From contig NBIV01000415.1 in the NCBI GenBank assembly GCA_003194525.1, positions 1-34,116 on the forward strand: 34,116 bases of DNA, given 5' to 3'. The notes under the pieces were generated by a model that saw only the letters and a program-made list of their open reading frames with translations, had not been told where the DNA came from and searched no databases. Of the stretch, positions 10,656 through 21,515 are shown piece after piece (positions within the stretch are counted from its first letter, which is position 1; every line of letters begins with the position of its first letter). Source of the stretch: Gracilariopsis chorda (Eukaryota; Rhodophyta; Florideophyceae; Gracilariales; Gracilariaceae). The position numbers were made by a program, and so were the translations under genes.

Positions 10656-11156
10656 ATGTCGCCTCAGCAACCAGGACGTACATTACGACTGTCAAATACA
10701 AATGATCTAGGAGAAACAGATTCGGCTATGCCAACGTATGAAGATGAACCTCTGATCACTCCAACCCAGCCCAATCCTGCTTACGCTATGGCCAGGGCTT
10801 CCGACCCCTCCGGCACTGGAGCCTCTTCCGAACCCAACAATCTCTCCTCACATAAGTCTCTCACAATGCCTATCTCTCCCGACACGCCTGCTATCCCCTT
10901 TTTCTGGCCTTCAACATCAAAAAGGAAGCGTATAACGCAGAAGATTGGTTCGTCCTCGACAGACCCCGACTGTTTGCTTGCTGACCAGGTGGAAGAGAAC
11001 TTCAATGTGAGCGTGAACTCCAATCAACGTGGTAAACGAGTATCCGCGAAAAAACCTTATGACGCAGAGGACGTCAAGAATCCTTTTGCTCCCTCTGTGA
11101 ATGGATTTGTGCCGTTCTACCCCCATCTTGGCGGAGATGACTTTGACGATGAGTAA
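10656..11156 (+). CDS. Hypothetical protein, 166 aa, low complexity
   Basis: Starting at the ATG at 10656, this frame encodes a polar Ser/Pro/Asn/Thr-rich protein without recognisable domains. Visible features are a basic cluster STSKRKRITQK in the middle, which could act as a nuclear localisation signal, and an acidic C-terminus ending GGDDFDDE. There is no signal peptide or membrane segment. The composition looks more protein-like than that of other frames nearby, which favours a real or recently real gene, possibly an exon or a gag-like fragment. No neighbour hints at a function. Confidence 0.35.
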   Translation: MSPQQPGRTLRLSNTNDLGETDSAMPTYEDEPLITPTQPNPAYAMARASDPSGTGASSEPNNLSSHKSLTMPISPDTPAIPFFWPSTSKRKRITQKIGSSSTDPDCLLADQVEENFNVSVNSNQRGKRVSAKKPYDAEDVKNPFAPSVNGFVPFYPHLGGDDFDDE

Positions 11157-13501
11157 GATTGAAATCCTTGGCCATGTTCGTATTCTAGGTGATCTATTAT
11201 TAACATCAAGTTTATTTCGTATCCAAGCGAAATGGAATGATCTTATCATATGGTTTGCAGTTGTGGCTATACAATGCCCATGCAGGTGTTTATCTACCAG
11301 CATCTTAATCTCTTTCATGTGTAATGTGTTGCTGATAGTCTCCAATACACGTTCAGAGTTTACTTTGATGGTATCAGATCTCGATCCTATGTTTAGTTGT
11401 TCTATTTGACATTGAGGACTTTTTGGCGTTCGGTGCAGCTTTTTGCTGTCTCTATAGCCCCTTGAGAACCACAGTAGAATGTACCAACTCCGATGGAGGC
11501 ACGAGATACTGAGGTGAAACAACTTATGAAACTGGATGTGACTCTGTTCTCTTTATTGAGCGTTTCTCTTAGAATCAAACCTCAACACTTGTTGATCGAT
11601 CGAGATTTTCGTCAGTTTGTCACGAAAGTATCCTCTGAACAGATCTATGCACTTAAAAGGCATCTCAAGAGCATGCCAAGTATTTTGCTCAACGTCCAAG
11701 AGAAATAGTTCGAAGTGGTTGGCAAAATCTGACGCTGGTTGGGGTCACCCAGCTCTTCTTCGACCTGTTCACTTCCAGGAAGCAAAATTTCGCATGGATA
11801 TACGAAAGAGCAGAGAGCATGGCGTCGCTTGTTGAGATTGACTTCGATATGACACCTTCTCTAAGGCAAAGGCCTCAAAACGGCGCTACGGAGTTGCGCC
11901 ATTCTGGCAGATTGTGTTGGACGGGTGCCGTTGCATAGTGTACAGCTGTGCAGTTTATTCTTTCGGGCACCCCAGCGTCGCCGCTCGAGATCACTGTAAT
12001 TCGTCTTCGTCTTACCTTCCCGTGCGTAATTTCTTGCGGAGGGGCCAGTGCTTTCGGCTGGAACAATTGAAACCGCACATGACCAGGGCATGCTCGTTCG
12101 CTAATATCCAAACTTGTGGCATACTGCTATCCGTCCGAAATCCCCATCGTAACCTCTGCAGCTTCTTTTTCATGATGTATTGGTTCTAAAGGATTGACTC
12201 TCGCACGATGCGTTCACGTCTGCCAGTGGAAACTTCGACGCAGCAGTTGCGAGCCGCGTTGTTGTCCTACTTCTATGAATACCGCCATCTGAATAGTGGT
12301 CAGACGTGTAGTCCTTTCTAAAGATACCGGTCTTACTCTTTCTTGTACACCGGCCCCTCCCGGCTGGTGGGCGCATGCTGTTTTTGTCATACATGCAAGA
12401 GCCCTATACGGCAGCACTCAACACATTTCCACATTCCGCTGTCCTTGTCAAATGCTACAGCCTCGTTCCAGAACTCTGTAAAATCGATATCCCAATGCCC
12501 ATCGCCAATAATACGCGAATTCAAGCAACAGGGTCCTCATGCCTGGCGTTCTGACCTACTTACTTATAGTCAAAACTGTACGTCTCTTAACCGCGGAAAC
12601 TTTTGTGGTTTTGTACACACTTTTCTTTTTGTTGACAGGTGTGAAGCAATCTGTTCTGATTTGTTTATCTTCGCTTGCACAGCAACCTTTCCTCGCAGTG
12701 CCAATTTGAGAGCGACGGTCATGATTCGGAATCAGTTATCAGCTCGAAGAGATATACAAGCAAGAGAGGAAGCGGAACTGCGAAACAATCCTAACAACAT
12801 GTAGCAATCCGTAGCAAGATCCTAGAGTTGGTGACGTACCAACCGGCCACCATCCGAGTGCAGTACAAGAAGTACGGATAATTTGACTAGATTTGCAATC
12901 AGGAGCTTCTGCAGAATTCAGCCTAGCTGAACGTTCCTCAGCTTCAGCTTCATCAGTACATTAAGGAACCATGTGCCCCGCTCCTGGCGTTCTCGCTCGA
13001 AGTGGAGATGAATGAAGAAGGGAAGAAGTGGCGGCCAAACGCCGCAGCAAAGGAGGCCTCAAACGAAACATCTGCTCCCCAGCGCGAAATGAAGAGAGCA
13101 TTGTCGAGATCAAAAAGGAGGAACGATACGAAACCGCTACTCTTAAGGCTAGAGTTGCAGTCAGGTTCTAATAGTGTAATAGTGCCTTCATTTCAACCGT
13201 CAAGATAGATGTTTTCTCTATCGCTTCACAGGTAAACCAGGATTAGATTTCAGATTGTCGACCGCTTGACTGTTGACACGTAAAAAGGATTGCTAAATAC
13301 GACAGGGCGTAGTTGGCTGTGCCTAACTCTCGTATTTTATACCGTTTGTCGCAATGCATATCCTTATTGGCATAATTCACTGGCTGTTGGGTTGTGTCCC
13401 ATGAATTGTGCTCGTCGTTGTCATTTTGGAGTATGTCATGATGAAATGATTGATACAAGGGTATCGGCGGAGCTCCAGTCCAGGAATAGGTTCCTCGGAA
13501 A
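11157..13501. other. Anonymous sequence, no gene recognised
   Basis: Only short frames that overlap on both strands are present, with no family signature. The frame at 12343-12804 (plus) has a fairly mixed composition, but I cannot connect it to any protein. No repeats, RNA genes or inverted repeats of note were seen by eye. Confidence 0.4.
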
Positions 13502-13777
13502 TCATAGCGACTTTTTGATGGGTATGATGCATACAGGTAAAGCTGCTAATGCAGCGCGCTGTGCTGGCTGGCATTGGGGTAGGTAAAGTGCAGAATGCTG
13601 GTTTGGTTCTCCGTTGAGATGTTTTGCTGGGGGTAAGATGGTGAGATCTCGTTGGGTGCTTTGCTTGGAGGTATTGCGGGAGAGTAGAGCGAGAAATGTG
13701 TTAAGTTGGAGAGTGTCGGATCCACGAGTTTTGCTATAAAAACACTGAGCTCCTCTCTTGCTTCGTGTCGGCGCCAT
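13502..13777 (-). CDS. Weak hypothetical ORF, 91 aa
   Basis: From the ATG at 13777 this encodes a short basic protein starting MAPTRSKRGAQCFYSKTRG. No domain is recognised. The N-terminus has a cluster of basic residues and the rest is unremarkable. It may be a terminal exon, a fragment or chance. Confidence 0.2.
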   Translation of the reverse strand: MAPTRSKRGAQCFYSKTRGSDTLQLNTFLALLSRNTSKQSTQRDLTILPPAKHLNGEPNQHSALYLPQCQPAQRAALAALPVCIIPIKKSL

Positions 13778-13860
13778 CACAAACCGGTGACACAGGGGGG
13801 CCAAACTTAGCAATGAAGTAGGCTAAAAAGGGTGTCCTCGTAGCTGAAAGCCACGTAGAC

Positions 13861-14232
13861 ATGAAAATGATAAACAGAAAGAGCGAACAAATGAAAATGC
13901 AGGGACCAAAAGGACTAAGTCTGCTAAGCAAATATGAAAACAAAAGTGAGAGCAGAATTCTCAATCCCAGAAAACTTCTTCAAAACTTCTTGAAACGATG
14001 CACGACTAAAGACTCACGTCAATGGCCACTAAGAGTCAGACTGACGCCTTTCGATCACACACTCCAAATGTGTAGCAATTCTGCAGCCCATCTACTTCTG
14101 GTCAAACCAAGAATAGATGCGTACAATCCTTACAGGGTTTCCAGAAAAGATCTACTAACAGCGAGATATTCTTTCAATCTCTATCCAATCTGGCTCTTTT
14201 CAAGAACTGTTGCACTGCACGTCAACTGCTGA
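13861..14232 (+). CDS. Weak hypothetical ORF, 123 aa
   Basis: The frame starts at an ATG and encodes a basic, Lys/Arg/Ser/Leu-rich protein without a recognisable domain, signal peptide or transmembrane helix. It overlaps the 5' side of a minus-strand frame, so at most one of the two is real. I cannot propose a function. Confidence 0.2.
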   Translation: MKMINRKSEQMKMQGPKGLSLLSKYENKSESRILNPRKLLQNFLKRCTTKDSRQWPLRVRLTPFDHTLQMCSNSAAHLLLVKPRIDAYNPYRVSRKDLLTARYSFNLYPIWLFSRTVALHVNC

Positions 14233-16373
14233 CAGTTTCCCGTCCAGCTCTTCGGTCCGGAAATTGTCAGTTGTTTTGACCGACACTGTTATCTGCGAAA
14301 AGCCCCGGTGGAGCTCAAAGACGACAAAAGCTTTGGTGCACACTGCCTGTCTCGTTTTCACGCTTGAAGCGTTTTAACTGGTCTTAGCGACAACAGACCG
14401 CCACCCAAGTATGCATCTAGCGGCAAACGCCTCATAAGATGCCGATGATGGTTGAATGGTTGATTAAAAGAGTTAGAAAGGTTTAAGGATGAGATATGTG
14501 TATGAATGTGATGTTTACCTGAATCCAGATCAAAAATGGGCCTAAAAGTGCCCTTTTATAGCGTTTAAAAGCATATAAAACAAAGCAGGAACGCATTAGT
14601 ACTTTCTACGTACTCATTTGTTCTTTGAGGCTACTCCATTAGCTTCTAGAACCCACTGAAGCTGCACACTAACCAATAAAACTCCGTCTTCTGGCGCCAG
14701 CCTCACGGTAATACAGTAGCACAGGTTGGCCAGCGAAGCAAAGAATGCTCTAGGAGCTGCTGGAACACTCTACACGTGTGTTCCAGCATTGCCGTAACAT
14801 TGTACACGTTTTGCGACCAACACTTTGGTCTCGTGGTCGTGCTACTGTAAATTATTTTAGTACGCGCTCTACTCAAAAGCTATTTGACTTAGTATTCGCA
14901 ACGGTCCTGGATCCGATTGTCTCCTTGCATGCGAGAAAAACCTGGCGATTTGAAGGCGCCATTCCAGTGGCAACGAACGAGGCGGCGGTGACAAACCAAG
15001 ATTCAGCAAACTTGTAACCTGCTTTGTAGCCAATAGATGAGCACAAGCCACCAAAACGATCAAAGTTGGCCTTCAAACCGCCAAAATAAACAAAAGCAAC
15101 ACAGAAACATCAAACAATAAACAGTTGTTGAACCTTGCTTGGTCTTGTATTCCCAAACAAGAAACCGTTACTGACCTTAGAAAAAATCAAAAAACTTCTC
15201 GAATGAACGCAGCGGAGAGATAACAAACGGAGAATATATTCTGAGCCACCTCTGAGGCCAGAACGATCCACAAGGCAATACAAGAACCAGAAAACCACAA
15301 GGGCGGTCCTTGACATAAGTGCTGGTGCGCGGACTCCGGACCGGTTAGGGTTGTAGTGTTTAAGAGATTTGAGCCTGGAAAGAGCTTATGAGTTGTAAGA
15401 AAAAGTTGTTGAAGCTGAACAGAGCTGGGGGCTTGGGTCCAGCTGTGGGCTATAGTGCCCGGAGTTGGCGCAGAAACCAGCTTCCAGCGCCTTTTAGAGA
15501 ACAAGTACAGTAAGTGAATAGAATGCTCTGTGGCATAACGCCATGTCCTATCTGCTTTGCAGGACGCTACTTCTACGTAACGAATTACCATGATGCGATG
15601 AAATGCATGAAAAGCTGCTGTTACTTAAACATTACAAAGTTTGAATCCACGACACCCGTATGGCCGATGTCAACATAGATAAACATTATGGTCAATATGG
15701 CTCATTTGCTGGACACTGCGTATCCGCTACTCAACAAGTGGCGTAGTACTTTCAGCACTGTGGCTCACAAGTGCACTCCGCAATATCACACTGCTCTTCT
15801 CAGCGGTCGCTACACTGGGCGACCAACAACGCCTGGTCACTCTAAACTATGAACGTTATACCAGACGGAACCTGAAAGTGAATGGTATGTCCATATGAGT
15901 TTGGTTTGGGGCATAACTTCAAAAAAATGGCTGACCACTTCTCAATGTAGTGATAAAATGCATGGTCTCTCCCGTGTACGGGTTAATTGGCGGAAAAATT
16001 GTCCGTAATGACCAGCGACGAAATGGTAGAGACACTTTGAAACTTCTACACCCACAGTCCTTCCAATATGCGGATCAAGGTGTTCTGTTGAGAAAAGGAG
16101 ATTCTGGAAGACTTTGAGTCTTTGGTAGAGACCATATAGTTTGTATTTGGATCGAAAAAGATGTAGTAGGTGCCAGAAAGTCTTTTCTCGAACATTGCCT
16201 GTCCTGTTCAAGGGTACGAGCCATGCAAAGATTGGATGGCCCGCTAAAAGCTCACTGTTGATGGCAGCATACGCAGCTGCGTAGACGGCAGTCCGCGTCA
16301 GGTATCAGCATCACCTTTCAGTAGACTGTAGCCTACGCAATTTGCAGCGCACTTAAAGTAGATCGGTGGCGCA
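14233..16373. other. Anonymous sequence with one strong inverted repeat
   Basis: No coding region is supported. An inverted repeat at 14759-14787 has perfect 10-bp arms, GCTGGAACAC and GTGTTCCAGC, around a 9-nt loop. It could be the centre of a small foldback element or an RNA hairpin. The rest, including the frames near 15187-15591 and 15942-16211 on the minus strand, shows no family signature. Confidence 0.4.
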
Positions 16374-16461
16374 CCCCAAAGAGGAAGGAACCTCTTTGGG
16401 GAAAACGCCCGAACGAGGCAGAAGAAATACCCAACTCCAGTGTCAGAAGCTGAGGAGTTGG
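16374..16461. repeat. Hairpin pair upstream of gypsy-A
   Basis: CCCCAAAGAGG at 16374-16384 pairs perfectly over 11 bp with CCTCTTTGGGG at 16391-16401 around a 6-nt loop. A second hairpin follows, with CCAACTCC at 16431-16438 pairing with GGAGTTGG at 16454-16461. The sequence following the first hairpin (GGGGAAAACGCCCGAA) loosely resembles the gypsy-B LTR end (GGGGAAAAACACCGAA). It may be a piece of a related LTR or part of the gypsy-A leader. Confidence 0.6.
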
Positions 16462-16600
16462 AGGCATCTTAGGGGTAACCTCCAAGGTCCCTTTGCCTGC
16501 TCTTTTGCCTGCGCCTCGACGGCCGCATGCTTGCAACGTCTGTTCTGATCAACAAAGCTCTTTGAGACGTCGAAGAGTACCAGAACGTATTCGAGGCACC

Positions 16601-17480
16601 ATGTCGTCATATGGCATAGTCAATACTATCCCCGCTCCCACACTTGCGGGGGCATCACAACCGGAGCTAATCAAGTTTGAAGTGGAATACTCATCCTAAA
16701 CCGAGTGATTTAAGGACGTTAATTCCGCACAGCCAGCAAACCAGCAAGTTAAGGCTGCCTGCGTCAGATAGTCTATGAAACCGAGGATTTTAAACAGCTT
16801 GTGCGTACTGGGACGAGTCAAATGCGCCACCACAGCTGAAGAAGCAACTGATGATGCCGTTCGAGCCTGATTTGACGCACGTTTGGCATCTACTATCTGC
16901 GATCTAAGTGACTGCATCGAAGAAACCCTTTCGACGGTAAGATACAAGCAAATGCCTCGAGACCCATCTGGGGCCGCAGAGAACCTTGTTTTGGAAGCTA
17001 TTGCAGCCTTGGACGAGTACAACGCTTCAATCTTTATCATGGATAATGATCAATGTAGGGAACTTATCGCAAAGCTTGTGCGCAAATTGGGACCCGCAGG
17101 GCTCAGACAAATTGTGACTGATCAGATGCGTCTTTCGAAGAAAGAGCAGAAAGAAGACTTGAATTTTTTTACGAACACGATATCTACTCTTGCAGCGCAA
17201 GTGCATCTGATACAGTGCGCATGTTTGAAGCTCAAGCGTAAACTCACGCATAGGCGGAATAATGGAGGAAAGACTGGAAATTCTGAAGAGCCAGAGAGGA
17301 AGAAATCCCGAAGAAGCTCACGAACGCAGATTCTAGGGACCGAAGGCCCAAAGAGCAAGACGAAGAGAGCAACCGAGAAGTTTAAGGAGATGAGACACGA
17401 GCTTCTTGACAAGCACTTCGGAAGAAAGCTCAATAACAGGAAAACCGCGAAAGCTGCCATATTGCGTTCGGCAGCCAAGT
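16601..17480 (+). pseudogene. Gypsy-A gag
   Basis: The ATG at 16601 begins MSSYGIVNTIPAPTLAGASQ and leads into a gag-like region. That frame stops near 16697. A second frame, open from about 16883, continues with an alpha-helical, charged capsid-like segment up to LKLKRKLTHRR. It then becomes Lys/Arg/Ser-rich (KKSRRSSR), which would suit nucleic-acid binding. No CCHC zinc knuckle is visible. The assignment rests mainly on position, just upstream of the protease, and on general resemblance. At least one frameshift and several stops interrupt it. Confidence 0.65.
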
Positions 17481-17489
17481 CCGACCCAA

Positions 17490-17725
17490 ATGCTGAAGAA
17501 GGAAGGTACAGGATCCGTCTAAATAACATCGATACCGTAGCCTTGGGCGACTCCGGGGCAGACTATTTGACAATCCCTTCTGACGTTTTCGAGTCTGTTT
17601 CGTACCTCAAACTAGTGGCACTGGAACTCGAAACCCCCATGACTGTCGATACTGCGTTGAAGGCAGACGAACGAGTACCATCCACAACCGCTGCCACAGA
17701 CCGGACTACCCGTACGAGTCCGTGA
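17490..17725 (+). pseudogene. Gypsy-A aspartic protease
   Basis: The segment following the basic gag tail contains GDSGADYLTIP, the D-S/T-G active-site motif of a retroviral-type aspartic protease (codons near 17549-17563). In an active element this protease cuts the polyprotein inside the particle. The frame ends at 17725. The adjacent open frame 17727-18083 carries on in another register with ADTGLPEVLLRR and a helical connector. A frameshift close to 17690-17725 therefore separates protease from the RT lead-in. Confidence 0.75.
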
Positions 17726-18083
17726 AGTGCAGTTCTTTATTGCGGACACAGGATTGCCTGAAGTCCTTCTAAGAAGAGCCCTCTTGAAAGCCATGTGTTT
17801 CGATTTTGACGAGCATCTCCAATGCGTAGCCACACTCATCTACAGAACGTCGGAAAAGGAACTGCTAGAACGGAACTGTAGGCTGACGTCTGCAACCTAT
17901 CGAGGAGTGAGCTACACAGACGAAGAAGAGGATCGTATCGGGCTCTCGGCATGTCTCCAAGCCGGATTTGGAATCGACACCGTTGAAGAAATCAATGAAG
18001 CAATCAGGTCGGCAGCAGACAACGCCAAGGAGATCCGTATGTCTTCCGCAGGATTGGAGAAGTTGCACGCTCTTTTGGAATAG

Positions 18084-19283
18084 AACTGCAGCTGTTTTGG
18101 TATCAACTTGGGACCACAGCCCCCAGCCAAGGTGCGCTCCCTCTCCCTTAAGCTCGCCCCAAATGCTAAGCCGTACCGTGCGCCTCAGCGCCGGTATTCT
18201 CCCGTACAAGGTGTTTTTATCAAGCAAACCATTCAATAGATAGAGAAAATAGGCGCGGTGTGCAAGAAAGAGCAGGCAAGATAGGAATTCGCCGCACTGG
18301 CAGTTCCGAAACCCGGTATAGACAAACTTCGTTTTACTATCGACTTGCGCGGAACAAACGCATGAACTCTATCATTTCAGTCAGCAATGCCGCATCTGGA
18401 ATCACTGTTGTAGGACTGCGGAGGAAGCAAGTCTTTTGCCAACATAGACTTCACGCACGGATACTGGCAAATAACATTGGACAAGATATCTCAGGAGATT
18501 ATGTCAATTCAGACACCATTGGGAATCTACTCTCCGACCAGAACAGTCCAGGGAGGTACGGACTCTGGAAACCACTTTCAATCTGTGACACGGGAAAGTT
18601 CGAGGGCAGGGTACAGCGCATGCTGCAATGGTTCGACGACTTCCTTATCCACTCTGAGAACGAAGATCAGCTGCTAACGGACACTGCAGCATTTCTCAAA
18701 GTGTGCACAGAAGTGGGATTCAAAGTGAATCCAAGAAAGTCCTGGTTCTTCACAACAAAATTGAAGTTCTGTGGCAGGCTAATTTCATCCGAAGGTATTC
18801 AGGTCGACCCGAGAAACTTCGAGGTTTTATTGGCGATGAATGCGCCAAAAAGGGGAGGCGAGCTACAGCAACTGCTTTGTGCGGCAAACAGGATGAGGAA
18901 ATCCATTTCGGAGTACGCGCGTCTAGTAGAACTAGTACTCCAGCTCCTTGAAGAAGCGTGTAGGAAGGCCGGGAAACGAAGCAAGAAAGCACTCAAGAAA
19001 GTGCAGCTCAACTGGAAAGGCGAGCACTTCCACGCATTTGATGTGGTTAAAAGCCAATTGGCTGTCGCAACGAAGCTGTCACTTCCCAAGAAAAAACTAC
19101 AGAATCTTTCTCTTCACCGACGGTTCAGAAACACACTGGGCCGGAATATTGACCCAGTTTCCAACGAATTGGGAGAAAAAAGCACTCGAAGAACAAACAC
19201 ACGAACCTCTGTGTTTTTGATCTGGTGCGTTCAGTAGATCTTCAGAGAGGTGGAGTGTACCCGAGAAGGAAGGATTCAGGATC
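18084..19283 (+). pseudogene. Gypsy-A reverse transcriptase, with RT/RNase H connection
   Basis: The region starts with a block near 18110-18230 like the RT lead-in of gypsy elements. It continues with a DxxxGYWQ-like block in a shifted frame near 18440-18480. The catalytic motif reads WFDDFLIH at about 18629-18650, where most gypsy elements have YxDD. Downstream, FKVNPRKS, CGRLIS and LQQLLCAANRMR match the thumb/connection segment, including the GELQQ block. Multiple frameshifts occur between 18084 and 18600. The long open frame 18260-19237 is only partly in the correct register at its start and end. Confidence 0.85.
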
Positions 19284-19620
19284 GTGAAGTCAATGTGCAG
19301 ACTAGATTATCTCACCGTCGGACGAACGGTTTCCATATATACCGATCATGCGAACCTCGTGTACATCTACGAACCGTACGGCCACAACCTGGGCGTAGCT
19401 CGGCACATTACCAACAAACTCAACCGTTGGGCTCTGAAGCTGAATGCTTTTCGTTTCATAATTGAGCTCGTCTCTGGAGAACGAAACGTCTTGGCCGATA
19501 TGCTTACCAGATGGGCCATCCAAACAAAAAGAACCGTAGAACCCAGAACAATTGGAAACATACGATTACTGATGTCTGCACATATCAACCCTGGAACGAA
19601 TGATGACACTATTACTGGCC
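19284..19620 (+). pseudogene. Gypsy-A RNase H
   Basis: RNase H of Ty3/gypsy type removes the RNA strand during reverse transcription. Visible here are VSIYTDHANLVYIY, with its catalytic aspartate, NRWALKLNAFRF, and ELVSGERNVLADMLTRW. Together these make the usual 'TDH ... RW ... D..SR' succession. The N-terminal RNase H strand lies in another frame before 19237, so a frameshift sits between about 19130 and 19284. Confidence 0.85.
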
Positions 19621-19624
19621 CTCT

Positions 19625-20520
19625 ATGGAAGATATTATCAAGTCACAGCCTAGCAATCACACTCCCCTGCCAAAACGTTGCAGAAAGAGAGACGACGTCG
19701 TAAGAATTCCGACAGGACAGGTTTGGATAACAGAAAGCGATTTAAAGCTGCAGCTCAGAATCCTCATCGCTCATCACACCGGAAAAGGGGGACATCGGGC
19801 AACAGATCCTACCTTCGACACTGTCACTGCACATTTCTGGTGGAAAGACCTCCGAAGACACACTGTCGAGGTTACCCGCTCGTGTTTCCACTGTATCGCC
19901 ACCAGTCCAGTTAAGTAGTTCCGTGGCCTCTGGGTCACACAATTCATGCGAGCAAGCCCAAAGAACTCCTGCTTTTTGACTACTGTTACATGAATAAGAG
20001 AGAGAAGGGAAAACTGTACGCGCTGATCATCACAGACGAGCCTTCAGGCTACGTTTGGCTTAAAGACGCAGAGGAAGCTCACTCAGAATCGACAGCAAAA
20101 GCCTCAGTAGACTGGTTTGCCGTATTTGGAGTCACGAAGTCATGGATATCGGACCAAAGCAGTCACTTCAAGAACCAGTTCGTGAAAACACTGCCTCAAA
20201 AGCTCAAAGCACACCACCATTTCACACTACCTTACTGTCCGTGGAGTAACTGGTCAGTCGAAGTCGTTTTCCGGGAGCTACTAAGACCATGTCGAGCACT
20301 ACTGTACGAATTTCAAATACTGCATGTTCCTTGGCCTGCCGTCTTACCACTTATCCAGCCAGCCTTGAATAGCGCGTCAACAAGGAATCTCAATGGAAAA
20401 TGCCCGCTCACAGGGTTTACTGGACTACCGCAAGACTCGCCACTTGCCGCCATTCATAGAATCCAGGAAACGTTTTTGCGATCAAGGACGTCGACCGCTG
20501 TCCTGCGAATGCTCTAATAA
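19625..20520 (+). pseudogene. Gypsy-A integrase
   Basis: The integrase would insert the cDNA into host DNA. The N-terminal HHCC zinc-binding domain is visible at about 19760-19905, with HH..H spacing and CFHC. After a break between 19915 and 19990 comes the catalytic core: IITDEPSGY (first Asp), WISDQSSHF (second Asp) and SNWSVEVVFRELLR (Glu), so the DDE triad is recognisable. The frame ends at 20515-20517. Two in-register pieces are separated by a frameshift and stops near 19915-19985. Confidence 0.88.
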
Positions 20521-20540
20521 AAATTTAGAAGCTACAAAAG

Positions 20541-21106
20541 GTGCTGGAAGACATTCATCGTATCTTTGCGGATAAAGGAAAGAAAAAACGCCAATCTGCA
20601 GTCGATGCCCACAACAGACGCACAGGAATCAGAAGTATTGACTTTACAAAAGGCGACTACGTGCTCAAGTATATTATGCAGAAGAACATCCGCGCAAAAA
20701 ACATTCTGCGCTGGCAGGGACGATTCAGCGTAAGCGAGTGCCAAGAGCACTACATTTTTGAAGTCGAAAACCTGCTGACAGAAGAGAAAGAACTTGTGCA
20801 TAGAAGGAGACTTAAGCTATTTCGCCCAAAAGACTACGAGGCAACAGAAGAGCTCAAAGAGCACGTGGCCTATCAGGAGATTGGGTTACTAGTTATCAAG
20901 AATTTTGAAGACATCCGAAAAAAAAAAACAACAAGACAGAACTGCTGGTAAAGTGAACTGATTTCCGGAAGGACGAAAAAGGTTGGGTAGGTATCGCATC
21001 ACTGAAGCACGGCGTGCCCGAACTTTTACAGGAGTACTTGAAAGAAACCAAGAATTCAGGCTGGCGCATACAGCGTAACACAGTTGCTGCTATTGATAGG
21101 AAATAA
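20541..21106 (+). pseudogene. Gypsy-A integrase C-terminus with chromodomain-like tail
   Basis: The segment 20541-20920 continues the integrase: a basic helical region, FTKGDYVL and WQGRFSV (an SH3-like/GPY-type module), then VHRRRLKLF. After an A-rich homopolymer near 20919-20929 the reading frame shifts. The next piece contains ELLVK, a TGA at 20954-20956 where these tails usually have Trp, and then TDFRKDEKGW. It ends in a helix (PELLQEYLKE) and a TAA at 21104-21106. This ordering looks like a degenerate chromodomain, a module that directs integration to marked chromatin. Confidence 0.65.
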
Positions 21107-21160
21107 CCAACTTCGACGATTGGCCATGAAGGATGATAATATGGCGAACTGATTATGCCA

Positions 21161-21408
21161 TGAGACACGTTGGTCTAACGTGAACATATCACGTAAGAAA
21201 TATATGTTGATGTAAGATTGACAGTGTCATTAATGTTCTCGTAAGCTTGAAGATAGTTTGATGTAATGTCGGGATTGTGTGGTTCCCTGTCTTTTAGCCA
21301 CAGATCTAGTTAGTGCCTTTGATTTTACAGGGTTTTACATAGGCACAGTTGCCATATAAAGATGTGACTAGAACTCTACCTCACTGAGTGAGAGTCAGCC
21401 ATCCAACA
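21161..21408 (+). repeat. Copia-2 5' LTR
   Basis: The segment starts TGAGACACG and ends CCAACA, directly before a primer-binding site. It shares ordered blocks with the copia-1 LTRs at 2583-3120 (GTGGTTCCCTG, then CAGGGTTTT, then GCCATAT), which supports the call. The length of about 248 bp is normal for copia elements. The left boundary is the less certain one. Confidence 0.7.
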
Positions 21409-21409
21409 G

Positions 21410-21420
21410 TGGTAGCATCG
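21410..21420 (+). promoter_or_regulatory. Copia-2 primer-binding site
   Basis: TGGTAGCATCG begins one base after the LTR end. The first seven bases, TGGTAGC, match the usual priming site for initiator methionine tRNA in copia elements, and the rest diverges. Its position directly after the LTR fits a minus-strand primer-binding site. Confidence 0.6.
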
Positions 21421-21515
21421 CCCACTGGCAACTACAGTCAACAATCGATCCTGCCGTCCAGACGTCTCTCAATATTCCACTTCAACCATTTTTCTGTATT
21501 TTGGAAAACTTCAAC

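Larger units (their letters stand above)
16601..21106 (+). mobile_element. Gypsy-A: decayed Ty3/gypsy retrotransposon internal region
   Basis: The domain order gag, protease, RT, RNase H, integrase, chromodomain-like tail on one strand defines a Ty3/gypsy element. From memory the pol sequence is closest to gypsy elements frequent in oomycetes. The coding region is broken by many frameshifts and stops, so this is an old copy. I could not find a matching pair of LTRs: the left flank holds a hairpin pair, and the right flank passes within about 60 bp into the copia-2 LTR. The LTRs may be lost or too diverged to see. Copia-2 may have inserted at or into its 3' end. Confidence 0.85.

Noticed and set aside
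10222..10710. Plus-strand frame of 162 codons.
   Set aside because: It begins at a GTG, not an ATG, shows no domain and runs into the better-looking frame starting at 10656.
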